DNA of 5,492 bases from Cellvibrionaceae bacterium (GCA_025800435.1 JAOXRV010000397.1:1-5492); one strand, 5' to 3'. Shown: positions 1 to 5,492, counted from the first letter of the stretch. The notes: generated by a model not told the origin, from the sequence alone. A program made the numbers and translations.

Positions 1-308
1 GTACTCAGGTAGTTGGCCAGGCGCGCTCGCCGCTGGCTATCTTGCAAGCTGGCCACCACCGCCGCCATTTGCGGATTTTGGCGCTGGCCCTGGGCAAATT
101 CTTCCATGGCGCGCAGTAGATAGTCGTGCAGTTGACCGGCCAGGGCCGGGGCGCCAAGGGCGGCATTGCCCTCGGCCTTGGCGCCGTGGCAGGCCTGGCA
201 GACTTGAAAGTCGGCTTCCGCTTGGCTCGGTGCGGCGCCGATCAGGAAAAATAGGCTAACGGACAGGCTCAGGCTGCAAATCGCCAAGTGGCGGCTAAAC
301 GTGGGCAT
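1..308 (-). CDS. Secreted class I cytochrome c (c553/c4-like), partial at C-terminus
   Basis: Small periplasmic electron carrier that would pass electrons between a quinol-oxidising complex and a terminal oxidase or other acceptor; the partner is not shown. The visible 102 residues begin with a signal peptide (about residues 1-30, hydrophobic core near 10-26, likely cleavage after SQA). The haem-attachment motif CQACH follows at 37-41, then a P-A-LAGQ segment (about 54-59) typical of c553/c4 domains. Met81, in NPQMAAVV, fits the distal haem ligand. The LANYL near the break matches the final helix of such domains, so little is probably missing unless a second domain follows. I chose ATG at 306-308 because the signal peptide then has normal length. 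An in-frame ATG at 336-338 would add ten residues and cannot be excluded. Neither start has a strong ribosome binding site. It lies 92 bp downstream of the regulator on the same strand, possibly with its own promoter. Confidence 0.88.
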   Translation of the reverse strand, partial: MPTFSRHLAICSLSLSVSLFFLIGAAPSQAEADFQVCQACHGAKAEGNAALGAPALAGQLHDYLLRAMEEFAQGQRQNPQMAAVVASLQDSQRRARLANYLS

Positions 309-333
309 GGTGCTACTCGCATTATTGTAATGG

Positions 334-362
334 AGCATATTGTGGGCTTTGACGGTGGCCAA
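334..362 (-). promoter_or_regulatory. Possible sigma-70 promoter for the cytochrome c gene
   Basis: Read on the minus strand, TTGGCC (357-362) and TATGCT (334-339) each match four of six bases of the -35 and -10 consensus, with exactly 17 bp between them. Transcription would begin near 327, which would place the upstream ATG at 336-338 outside the message and favour the start at 308. The matches are moderate and could be chance. Confidence 0.3.
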
Positions 363-398
363 ATCTCAGTGATTTTAAAATTCGTTACCGTTAAAGCC
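345..398. repeat. 12-bp inverted repeat between regulator and cytochrome genes
   Basis: The arms are GGCTTTGACGGT (345-356) and ACCGTTAAAGCC (387-398), complementary at 11 of 12 positions. The single mismatch would be a G-U pair in a plus-strand RNA but an A-C mismatch in the minus-strand message. Arm centres are 42 bp apart, close to four helical turns. The 30-bp spacer includes the palindrome ATTTTAAAAT (372-381). No T-run follows on the minus strand, so this is a poor terminator for the regulator gene. One arm falls between the proposed -35 and -10 of the cytochrome gene, so an operator for a dimeric protein is the better guess. Confidence 0.5.
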
Positions 399-400
399 GC

Positions 401-1528
401 TTAATTTTCGCCCAATGCGCGCTGGCGATAGGCGCTGGGGGTCAGGCCCTGGCTGTCTTTAAAGGCTTTATTGAAGGAGCTGAGCGATCGAAAGCCCGCA
501 TCCAGGGCGATATTGAGTACCGCCGTGCCGGCCTCATCGGCATCGCCCAGGCGGCGGCAGGCCTCTTGTACCCGGTAGCGGTTTAAAAACTCATTAAAGT
601 TGCGGTAACCAAGGCCGGCATTGATGATTTTGCGCAGCCGGTACTCTTGAATGCCGAGCCGCTCGGCCAGTGCACCGATGGTCAGGCCCATTTCCCGGTA
701 GATACACTCGACCTCCATTAACTCGGTAATAGCACTGAGCACCTGGGTGGGCACTTCTTCTGCTGGTGTCTCTGCTTGGCTCTGGACTGGGGGGCTTTGG
801 GTTGGGATGCTCTGGGTTGGAGTGCTGGGCGCTGGCGCGTTCTGGGCTAGTACGAACTGAGGGCTGAGATCCGAGCCGCAGCGGGACTTGGTTGGACGAA
901 AAATGGCGTTGCTAAACTCCAGCAGCACGCAGTTGCACAATAGCAGCATCAGCCCGGCAGGGGCGTATTGCCAGATCTCCAGCCACTTTGCATCGGGGAA
1001 AAATATCTCCCGTGCGGCGATCAGTGCGGTGGCATAAAAGCCGATAAACAGCGAGAACCACAGGCGCAGGGAGCGGCGCTGTTCGAGCAGGTCATCGCGC
1101 CAGTTGCGTAAAATAATCACCAGGGCCCAGCCCAGCAGTAAAAACTCGCTCCAGCGCGGTAGCTCGGCCAGCAGTAAATGGCTGAGGCTGGGGGGCTCAA
1201 AGCCGGCGGCGCGGTTAATCTGGGGCAGCACTACGGTGATAATAAAAGGGACAAGCTGCCAGGTTTTGAGGCGGAACTCATCGTCAAATAAACTGTAGCT
1301 AAATAACCAAATGAGCGAGGGAATGGCGCCCTGGGCGATATTGCTGGCCAGACTGTAGGGGGTCGGGTCGAGCCAGGGCGACAGTAGATAGCCGCCGGTG
1401 GCCAGCAGCAGCGCTGCAAACAGGCGCTCGGCCGGTGGCCGCGGGCCGCCCTGGCGCGTCAGTAAAACTGCGCACAGCAACAGCTGAGATAGGGAAAAGC
1501 TAATAAAGATATCGAGCAGGCTACTCAT
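401..1528 (-). CDS. Membrane-embedded AraC-family transcriptional regulator
   Basis: Predicted DNA-binding regulator anchored in the inner membrane, 375 residues. The N-terminal half is very hydrophobic, with about seven membrane segments near residues 4-24, 35-52, 62-80, 88-104, 126-141, 153-172 and 186-205. A Pro/Gln/Ser/Thr-rich linker follows (about 210-262). The C-terminal 95 residues form an AraC-type double helix-turn-helix: LTIGALAERLGI (282-293) for the first, and IALDAGFRSLSSFNKAFK (340-357) then GLTPSAYRQR (361-370) for the second, with the family's GF-x-S-x-x-x-F-x-x-x-FK and G-x-TP-x-x-YR signature. Soluble AraC proteins usually carry a cupin-like sensor instead; here the sensor is probably the membrane domain. 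The start at 1526-1528 allows the first membrane segment to begin at once, though no clear ribosome binding site precedes it. It diverges from the TonB-dependent receptor, suggesting it controls that gene and perhaps its own. The ligand is unknown. Confidence 0.9.
   Translation of the reverse strand: MSSLLDIFISFSLSQLLLCAVLLTRQGGPRPPAERLFAALLLATGGYLLSPWLDPTPYSLASNIAQGAIPSLIWLFSYSLFDDEFRLKTWQLVPFIITVVLPQINRAAGFEPPSLSHLLLAELPRWSEFLLLGWALVIILRNWRDDLLEQRRSLRLWFSLFIGFYATALIAAREIFFPDAKWLEIWQYAPAGLMLLLCNCVLLEFSNAIFRPTKSRCGSDLSPQFVLAQNAPAPSTPTQSIPTQSPPVQSQAETPAEEVPTQVLSAITELMEVECIYREMGLTIGALAERLGIQEYRLRKIINAGLGYRNFNEFLNRYRVQEACRRLGDADEAGTAVLNIALDAGFRSLSSFNKAFKDSQGLTPSAYRQRALGEN
779..823 (-). repeat. 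Three tandem 15-bp repeats coding the regulator's linker
   Basis: Three consecutive 15-bp units (779-793, 794-808, 809-823) encode x-P-T/V-Q-S, read as STPTQSIPTQSPPVQS in the protein (about residues 235-250). A fourth, more divergent unit (824-838) encodes APAPS. The units keep the reading frame, so copy-number change would only lengthen or shorten the flexible linker between the membrane and DNA-binding domains. Confidence 0.7.
789..816 (+). other. Potential G-quadruplex motif
   Basis: The plus strand has G-runs at 789-794, 799-801, 804-806 and 814-816, separated by loops of 4, 2 and 7 bases. This meets the usual pattern of four runs of three or more G with loops of one to seven. The G-rich strand is the template strand of the regulator gene. 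It is a by-product of the Pro-rich repeats and may have no function. Confidence 0.45.
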
Positions 1529-1555
1529 TGGCGACCAGTATTTATTGTTATGTAA

Positions 1556-1603
1556 GAGCGGAATTTTACTCGCTCGGCCACTAAATAAAAGTGGCGGCGC
1601 CGA
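1556..1603. repeat. Two adjacent short inverted repeats in the regulator's leader
   Basis: The first has arms GAGCG (1556-1560) and CGCTC (1571-1575) around a 10-base loop. The second has arms GCCAC (1577-1581) and GTGGC (1591-1595) around the loop TAAATAAAA; an alternative outer pairing joins TCGGC (1574-1578) with GCCGA (1599-1603). Both lie 28-75 bp upstream of the regulator's start, so they could fold in its 5' leader. Stems are short, and neither is followed by a T-run that would make it a terminator. Confidence 0.35.
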
Positions 1604-1607
1604 TGAT

Positions 1608-1676
1608 TTTAAAAATTGTGCAATCTTCAGCTGGTGGACTTTAAAAACACCCTAATGTAGTGACGTTTTTTAAAAA
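1608..1676. repeat. Three TTTAAAAA boxes spaced about three helical turns apart
   Basis: The octamer TTTAAAAA occurs at 1608-1615, 1640-1647 and 1669-1676. The start-to-start distances are 32 and 29 bp, so the boxes lie roughly on the same face of the DNA. They may be binding sites for the divergent regulator, or phased A-tracts that bend the promoter. A related TGATTTTAAAA is shared by 1604-1614 and 370-380. Confidence 0.45.
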
Positions 1677-1680
1677 GCGT
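1663..1680. promoter_or_regulatory. 18-bp near-perfect palindrome upstream of the receptor, possible operator
   Basis: ACGTTTTTT (1663-1671) is followed directly by AAAAAGCGT (1672-1680). The arms are complementary at eight of nine positions with no spacer, the form expected for a dimeric repressor or activator site. It lies about 97-114 bp upstream of the receptor's chosen ATG and includes the third TTTAAAAA box. Confidence 0.4.
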
Positions 1681-1767
1681 AAGCTCTCGTGGTTAAAATC
1701 TGGCAGTCTGCTAGCTTGGCTCGCCCCTCGGGGCCGTCGCAGTCGACAAATGATTACAAAAATAACC

Positions 1768-1772
1768 GGAGA
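1768..1772 (+). promoter_or_regulatory. Ribosome binding site of the TonB-dependent receptor
   Basis: GGAGA ends four bases before the ATG at 1777-1779. It decides the start: the longer open frame from GTG 1660 would add 39 Lys/Arg-rich residues before the signal peptide and lacks a comparable site. Confidence 0.75.
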
Positions 1773-1776
1773 GCCC

Positions 1777-4341
1777 ATGTCTCAAGCAACCCCCCAATCC
1801 CTTGGTTTGTCTTTTATCCCCTCTAGCCTGTCGCTGGCTATTATTGCCAGCCTTGGCCTGCCGAGCTTGGCCTTGGCGCAAGAGGCAAAGTTTGCCCTGG
1901 AAGAAGTAGTGGTTACCGCCCAAAAGCGCGAGCAGGACGTGATGGATGTGCCCATCGCCATCGATAACTACTCGGCCAAGGATATCGAAAACACCGGCGC
2001 CCTGTTGCTGGAGGATATCGCCGATTTTATCCCCGGTTTTGAGGCTGGCGGTGCCCTGACCCAAAATACCCTGACCATTCGCGGCATCTCTAGCGCCAAT
2101 ATCAGCTCCGGTGGTGACGCCTCGGTGGCGACATTTTACGACGGTGTGTACCTGCCCCGTTCGGCCACTACCGTGGCTTTTTCCGATATGCAGCGGATCG
2201 AGGTGCTGAAGGGCCCCCAGGGCACCCTGGCCGGTCGCAACGCCGCCGCCGGTGCGGTATTTATTGTGCCCAATCGCCCCGAGCTTGGTGAGCAGGAAGG
2301 TTTTATCAAGCTCAAGGCGGGCAATTACGATTTTCAGCGCTGGGAGGGCATGATCAACCAGCCCCTGGGTGAGAACGTCGCCCTGCGCGCCAACCTGATG
2401 CTGAACAAGCGCGATGGTTATATTGACAACACTGTGGCCGGCGGCGCCGATATTGAATCCGTGGATATGACCACCGGGCGCCTGGCCCTGCTGTGGGACA
2501 TCAGCGATGCCACCCGCCTGCAACTGAGCGCCGATTTTGACGACTCCGACAATGGCCCCGCCGCTGCGGTGGGTTATAGCGACTACGCCTACGACCGCAA
2601 CCCCACCAAGGGCAGAACCGCCAACGATGTTATCAATGGCAATGAAACCCGGGATATGTACTCTGTCGGCTATCGCCTGGAGCACGACCTCAACGAGGAC
2701 TGGTCGATAGCCTGGTGGGGTAACTACCGCGATATCGACACCACCAATCGCCAAGATGAGGACGGCACGGCCCTGGTGGATCGCTACCTGGATACCGATA
2801 ATATCGAAACCAGCGAGATCTTCTACACCGAGCTGCAGTGGAATTTCGCCAACGATCGCATCAAGTATGTGGGCGGTATTACCTACTCCAGCGAGGATAA
2901 GACCCAGGTTACCCAAATCAACACCAATGCCGATACCCTGGCCACCTTAAGCACCCAAATTGCCAATGGCCTGTTGGCCGGCGCCGGTGCTGGCTTTGCC
3001 ATTGACAGTATTTGGGACCCGGTCGGCTGGGCCATGTTTACCGGTGCCCTCGATCAGCTGGCCGGCGGTGCCCTGGGTACGCCGCTGGATCAATCCACCG
3101 CCTCTTATAACGGTGTTTTGGGCTTTTTGTACGCCAGCCCCTTTGCCGCACAGATTGCCCCCTACAGCCCAATTTTGGCGGCGGGTTTTCTGGCCCCCTC
3201 TTATGCCGGGCAGATGTTTAGCGAGGAGGTGCGCAACGGCGGCGAATTTGTTAACTGGGGTATCTACAGTGATGTGGATATCAGCATCAGCGATGAGTTC
3301 AACCTGATCTTTGGCCTGCGCTACAGCCAGGATAAAAAAGACTTTAGCTGGTTAAACCCCACCGCCAGCTTAGCTGCTGCGGTCAATGCCGAGCGCGCCT
3401 TCCTGGCCGCTAATGGTTTGCCGCTGGCGGCGCTGATACCCCAGGCCACCAATATCTTAAGCCCGCTGAGCCAGCAAGGTGTGGGCCTGGTTGCCGACCG
3501 CAGCGTCAGCGCCTCGGACAGCTGGAGCAAAACCACCGGCCGCGCTGTGGCCCAGTACCGTTTTGACGACGATATTATGGTGTTTGCCTCCTACTCCACC
3601 GGCTATACCTCCGGCGGCTTTGACAGCTTTGTGGTCAATACCGCGCAGACGCCGCTGGCGCCGGAAGAAGTCAGCAATATCGAGCTGGGCATTAAAGCCG
3701 ACTGGCTCGATAAGCGCTTGCGCACCCGCCTCAATTTGTTCGATATGGAGTTTGAGGGGCGCCAGCGCTCGGTGTTCTCCGCCGACCCCAATATCCCGGG
3801 CTTCTCGGCGCCGATCATTATCTCCGGCGATGAGGCCATCAAGGGTTGGGAGCTGGTACTGCAGTGGCTGCCCACCGACAATTTGCAATTGGGCATGGTC
3901 ACCACCAGCCGCGAGGCCAATAGCCGCTACCCCAGCTATATCGACGCCAATGGCAACCCCACCGTCGGCGAGCAGGCCAGCAGCGATAGCCTGGATGAGT
4001 ATACCTTTATGCTCGACTGGGCTACCGACCTGGCCGGCGGCCAGCTCAATGTGCATATGGATTATGTGTACAAAGAGCAGCAGTACGATGCCAACGATGC
4101 GGACTACCTGCCCGAGTACGAGGTGATTAAAAACTTTGGCGACGATCGCAAAACCCTCAATGCCCGTATCGCCTGGCGCAGTGCCGATGACCATTACGGT
4201 GTGGCCCTGTGGGGACAAAACCTGACCGGTGAGCGCTATACCTCGATTCCCGGCGGCTTGGCGGCTTCGCAACTGGCGGCGCCCACCGTGTCGCTGACTG
4301 AGCCGCGCATTTACGGGATTGATCTAGAGTACCGCTTCTAA
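1777..4341 (+). CDS. TonB-dependent outer-membrane receptor
   Basis: Outer-membrane transporter expected to move a scarce substrate into the periplasm using TonB-ExbBD energy; 854 residues from the chosen ATG. A signal peptide ends near ALA-QEA (about residue 34). A Ton-box-like LEEVVVTAQ lies at 41-49. The plug domain covers about 50-165, with TLTIRGIS (98-105) and VLKGPQGTLAGRN (143-155); the usual GRNATGGAINI is GRNAAAGAVFI here. The rest forms the beta-barrel, ending in GIDLEYRF with the C-terminal Phe used by the Bam machinery. No cysteine is present, as is common in such receptors. Two stretches, about residues 379-488 and 528-575, are rich in Ala, Gly, Leu and Pro and look like long, unusually hydrophobic extracellular loops. 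The plug resembles the large family often annotated for iron-siderophores, but many members carry other substrates, so none is assigned. The divergent AraC gene is the likely regulator. Confidence 0.93.
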   Translation: MSQATPQSLGLSFIPSSLSLAIIASLGLPSLALAQEAKFALEEVVVTAQKREQDVMDVPIAIDNYSAKDIENTGALLLEDIADFIPGFEAGGALTQNTLTIRGISSANISSGGDASVATFYDGVYLPRSATTVAFSDMQRIEVLKGPQGTLAGRNAAAGAVFIVPNRPELGEQEGFIKLKAGNYDFQRWEGMINQPLGENVALRANLMLNKRDGYIDNTVAGGADIESVDMTTGRLALLWDISDATRLQLSADFDDSDNGPAAAVGYSDYAYDRNPTKGRTANDVINGNETRDMYSVGYRLEHDLNEDWSIAWWGNYRDIDTTNRQDEDGTALVDRYLDTDNIETSEIFYTELQWNFANDRIKYVGGITYSSEDKTQVTQINTNADTLATLSTQIANGLLAGAGAGFAIDSIWDPVGWAMFTGALDQLAGGALGTPLDQSTASYNGVLGFLYASPFAAQIAPYSPILAAGFLAPSYAGQMFSEEVRNGGEFVNWGIYSDVDISISDEFNLIFGLRYSQDKKDFSWLNPTASLAAAVNAERAFLAANGLPLAALIPQATNILSPLSQQGVGLVADRSVSASDSWSKTTGRAVAQYRFDDDIMVFASYSTGYTSGGFDSFVVNTAQTPLAPEEVSNIELGIKADWLDKRLRTRLNLFDMEFEGRQRSVFSADPNIPGFSAPIIISGDEAIKGWELVLQWLPTDNLQLGMVTTSREANSRYPSYIDANGNPTVGEQASSDSLDEYTFMLDWATDLAGGQLNVHMDYVYKEQQYDANDADYLPEYEVIKNFGDDRKTLNARIAWRSADDHYGVALWGQNLTGERYTSIPGGLAASQLAAPTVSLTEPRIYGIDLEYRF

Positions 4342-4352
4342 GGGGTGCCCTA

Positions 4353-4381
4353 GGCGGCGTTTGATCGATATCATCGCCACC
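4353..4381 (+). terminator. Weak hairpin after the receptor, doubtful terminator
   Basis: GGCG (4356-4359) can pair with CGCC (4375-4378) and TGAT (4362-4365) with ATCA (4370-4373), with a small internal loop. Two outer G-C pairs (4353-4354 with 4380-4381) are possible across a C-A mismatch. No T-run follows, so intrinsic termination is unlikely and the receptor and hydroxylase could be co-transcribed. Confidence 0.2.
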
Positions 4382-4394
4382 TGGACGAAAGCTG

Positions 4395-4425
4395 CTAGAC
4401 TGGTGCATCCCCTGTGCCAGTCTAG
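4395..4425 (+). promoter_or_regulatory. Strong hairpin overlapping the hydroxylase's ribosome binding site
   Basis: The arm at 4395-4407 pairs with 4413-4425 over 13 positions: nine outer Watson-Crick pairs (CTAGACTGG with CCAGTCTAG), two G-U pairs and two inner pairs, around the five-base loop TCCCC. The last two bases of the 3' arm are the first two of the AGGAG ribosome binding site. No T-run follows, so it is not a normal terminator. It may limit ribosome access, protect the 5' end of a processed message, or as DNA serve as a protein-binding dyad. Confidence 0.6.
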
Positions 4426-4428
4426 GAG
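4424..4428 (+). promoter_or_regulatory. Ribosome binding site supporting a GTG start
   Basis: AGGAG lies six bases before GTG 4435-4437. An in-frame TAG at 4423-4425 rules out any earlier start, and the next in-frame ATG lies beyond the FAD-binding motif, so the GTG start is firmly supported. Confidence 0.85.
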
Positions 4429-4434
4429 TTTAGC

Positions 4435-5492
4435 GTGCCCAACATCTCCCCCCAGCAAACCGATGTGCTGATTATTGGCGCCGGCCCCGCCGGGCTGAGC
4501 TTTGCCCTGTGTCTGGCCGAATCCGGCCTTAAAGTGACCCTGGTCGACCAGTTGAGCGAAGCCGAGTTGGCCGAGCCAGCCTTGGATGGCCGCGATATCG
4601 CCATGAATCACTTGTCTAAGGGCATCCTCGAAGAGCTGGGGGTGTGGCAGCGCTTTGACCCGGCCCAGGTGCATTTGCTGGGGCAGGCCAAGGTGATGGA
4701 CGGCATCGACCCCTATAGTTTGCACTTTGAGCGCGGCGATAAGGGCAGTGGCCCGCTGGGTTATCTGGTGGCCAATAACCATATTCGCTGGGCTCTGTAC
4801 CAGCAGTTGTTGGCTCACCCGCATATTGAACTGCTGAGCCAGCACCAGCTGCAGAGCTTGGATGCCAGCGAGGCGGCGGTAACTGCCGGGCTGGTGGATC
4901 TGGCCGCTGAGCGCGAGTTTCGCCTGCAGGCCAAGCTGGTGGCGGCGGCGGACAGCCGCTTTTCGGTGGCCCGGCGGATGATGGGTATCTCGGCCAAGAT
5001 GCGCGATTTTGGCAAGGTGATGATGGTCTGCAATATGCGCCATGAGGTCGACCACCAGCACACCGCCCAGGAGTGGTTCCAATACGGCTGTACCTGCGCC
5101 ATTTTACCCCTGGGTGATAAAACGTCGTCGATTGTCATTACTGCCAATTCCAGTCGTATTCAAGAGCTGCAGGACCTCAGTGAGGAGGCCTTTAACCGCG
5201 AGGTGCAGCACCTGTACCGCAATCGCCTGGGGGCCATGTCGCTGATTACCGAGCGCTTTAGCTACCCCTTGGTGGGGGCCTTTTCCAACCGCTTTGTCGG
5301 CCGCCGCTTTGCCTTGATTGGGGATGCGGCGGTGGGCATGCACCCGGTTACCGCCCACGGTTATAACCTGGGCCTGCGCTCGGCCGATACCCTGGCGGGG
5401 CAGGTGATCAATGCCCATAACAGCGGCCGGGATATCGGCTCTACCTGGGTGCTGCACAATTACGAGGCCCGCCATATGCTGCTGAGCCGGCC
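4435..5492 (+). CDS. ubiM: UbiM-like FAD-dependent hydroxylase (UbiH/UbiF/VisC family), partial at C-terminus
   Basis: Flavoprotein monooxygenase, probably hydroxylating the aromatic ring of a ubiquinone precursor with O2 and reduced flavin, in the cytoplasm or on the inner membrane face. The visible 352 residues cover most of a family length near 400. The N-terminal FAD-binding fold shows DVLIIGAGPAGLS (10-22; Gly15, Gly17, Gly20). A second motif, AAADSRFSVARR, contains Asp173 and matches the conserved DG-type segment that contacts FAD/NAD(P)H. The third, ALIGDAAVGMHPVTAHGYN, with Asp297, binds the flavin ribityl chain. The sequences GDAAVGMHPVTAHG and DGRDIAMNH are, from memory, typical of the UbiM branch rather than UbiH or UbiF; UbiM proteins are known to hydroxylate ubiquinone rings with relaxed position choice. 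Exact position here is unknown. It lies 93 bp after the receptor on the same strand, with its own strong ribosome binding site. A VisC-like or secondary-metabolite hydroxylase is the main alternative. Confidence 0.85.
   Translation, partial: MPNISPQQTDVLIIGAGPAGLSFALCLAESGLKVTLVDQLSEAELAEPALDGRDIAMNHLSKGILEELGVWQRFDPAQVHLLGQAKVMDGIDPYSLHFERGDKGSGPLGYLVANNHIRWALYQQLLAHPHIELLSQHQLQSLDASEAAVTAGLVDLAAEREFRLQAKLVAAADSRFSVARRMMGISAKMRDFGKVMMVCNMRHEVDHQHTAQEWFQYGCTCAILPLGDKTSSIVITANSSRIQELQDLSEEAFNREVQHLYRNRLGAMSLITERFSYPLVGAFSNRFVGRRFALIGDAAVGMHPVTAHGYNLGLRSADTLAGQVINAHNSGRDIGSTWVLHNYEARHMLLSR

Larger units (their letters stand above)
1529..1776. promoter_or_regulatory. Divergent control region between AraC regulator and TonB receptor
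   Basis: This 248-bp stretch separates two divergent starts and is more AT-rich than the flanking genes, especially at 1541-1680. It must contain both promoters, but I could not assign convincing -35/-10 pairs. A weak option for the receptor is TTGTGC (1616-1621) and TTTAAA (1640-1645) with an 18-bp spacer. Visible structure includes three TTTAAAAA boxes, the palindrome at 1663-1680, the partial dyad ATTG-TG-CAAT (1615-1624) and two small hairpins at 1556-1603. The part from 1660 to 1776 is an open frame continuous with the receptor, but I read it as untranslated leader. Confidence 0.7.

Noticed and set aside
345..398. Intrinsic terminator of the regulator gene
   Set aside because: The inverted repeat has a 30-base loop, an A-C mismatch in the minus-strand RNA, and no following U-run.
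1616..1645. Sigma-70 promoter for the receptor (TTGTGC, 18 bp, TTTAAA)
   Set aside because: Only three and four of six consensus matches with non-optimal spacing in AT-rich DNA; too weak to list as a feature of its own.
1730..1741. GCCCCTCGGGGC dyad in the receptor leader
   Set aside because: The arms leave a two-base loop, too tight for an RNA hairpin, and there is no neighbouring sign of an operator or terminator.
1660..1776. N-terminal extension of the receptor from GTG 1660
   Set aside because: The 39 extra residues are Lys/Arg-rich, precede a complete signal peptide, and have no ribosome binding site, while ATG 1777 has GGAGA at proper spacing. The palindrome also suggests non-coding DNA.
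1711..2916. Long minus-strand open frame (401 codons) opposite the receptor
   Set aside because: It mirrors the receptor's codon pattern, has a repetitive Gly/Val/Ile composition, no recognisable domain, and overlaps a well-supported gene and the regulatory gap.
3457..4272. Minus-strand open frame of 271 codons opposite the receptor's C-terminal half
   Set aside because: Same antisense shadow pattern in GC-rich coding DNA, no family features, no ribosome binding site seen.
4324..5082. Minus-strand open frame of 252 codons opposite the hydroxylase
   Set aside because: Composition is His/Gln/Gly-rich and domain-free, and it covers the clear FAD-binding coding region on the other strand.

Overview
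The window (5492 bp) looks like chromosomal DNA of a Gram-negative, respiring proteobacterium, most plausibly a marine or aquatic gammaproteobacterium. The lineage is an inference from protein style; nothing here fixes a genus. The support is a TonB-dependent outer-membrane receptor ending in Phe, a periplasmic c-type cytochrome, and a flavin monooxygenase of the ubiquinone-biosynthesis type. No mobile element, tRNA, rRNA or CRISPR array was seen.

Layout. Two genes run leftward: a small secreted cytochrome c (1-308, cut by the window's left edge) and, upstream of it, a membrane-embedded AraC-family regulator (401-1528). Two genes run rightward: a TonB-dependent receptor (1777-4341) and a UbiM-like FAD-dependent hydroxylase (4435-5492, cut by the right edge). 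The regulator and receptor diverge from a 248-bp AT-rich control region. It holds three TTTAAAAA boxes about three helical turns apart, a near-perfect 18-bp palindrome and two small hairpins. The other gaps are 92 bp (309-400) and 93 bp (4342-4434), and each carries an inverted repeat placed where it could regulate the next gene.

How the genes may work together (inference). A membrane-anchored AraC protein with about seven helices, divergent from a TonB receptor, suggests a sensing and uptake pair: the regulator senses something in or through the inner membrane and controls the receptor. The receptor has two long Ala/Gly/Leu-rich stretches where extracellular loops would lie, hinting at a hydrophobic or unusual substrate. 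The cytochrome and the UbiM-like hydroxylase are probably respiratory functions that happen to flank this pair, but the hydroxylase's start region carries a strong hairpin over its ribosome binding site, so its translation may be controlled.

I found no clearly new multi-gene system. The best leads are the hairpin over the hydroxylase's ribosome binding site, the phased boxes of the divergent promoter, the membrane-AraC/receptor pair, and a G-rich tandem repeat in the regulator's linker.
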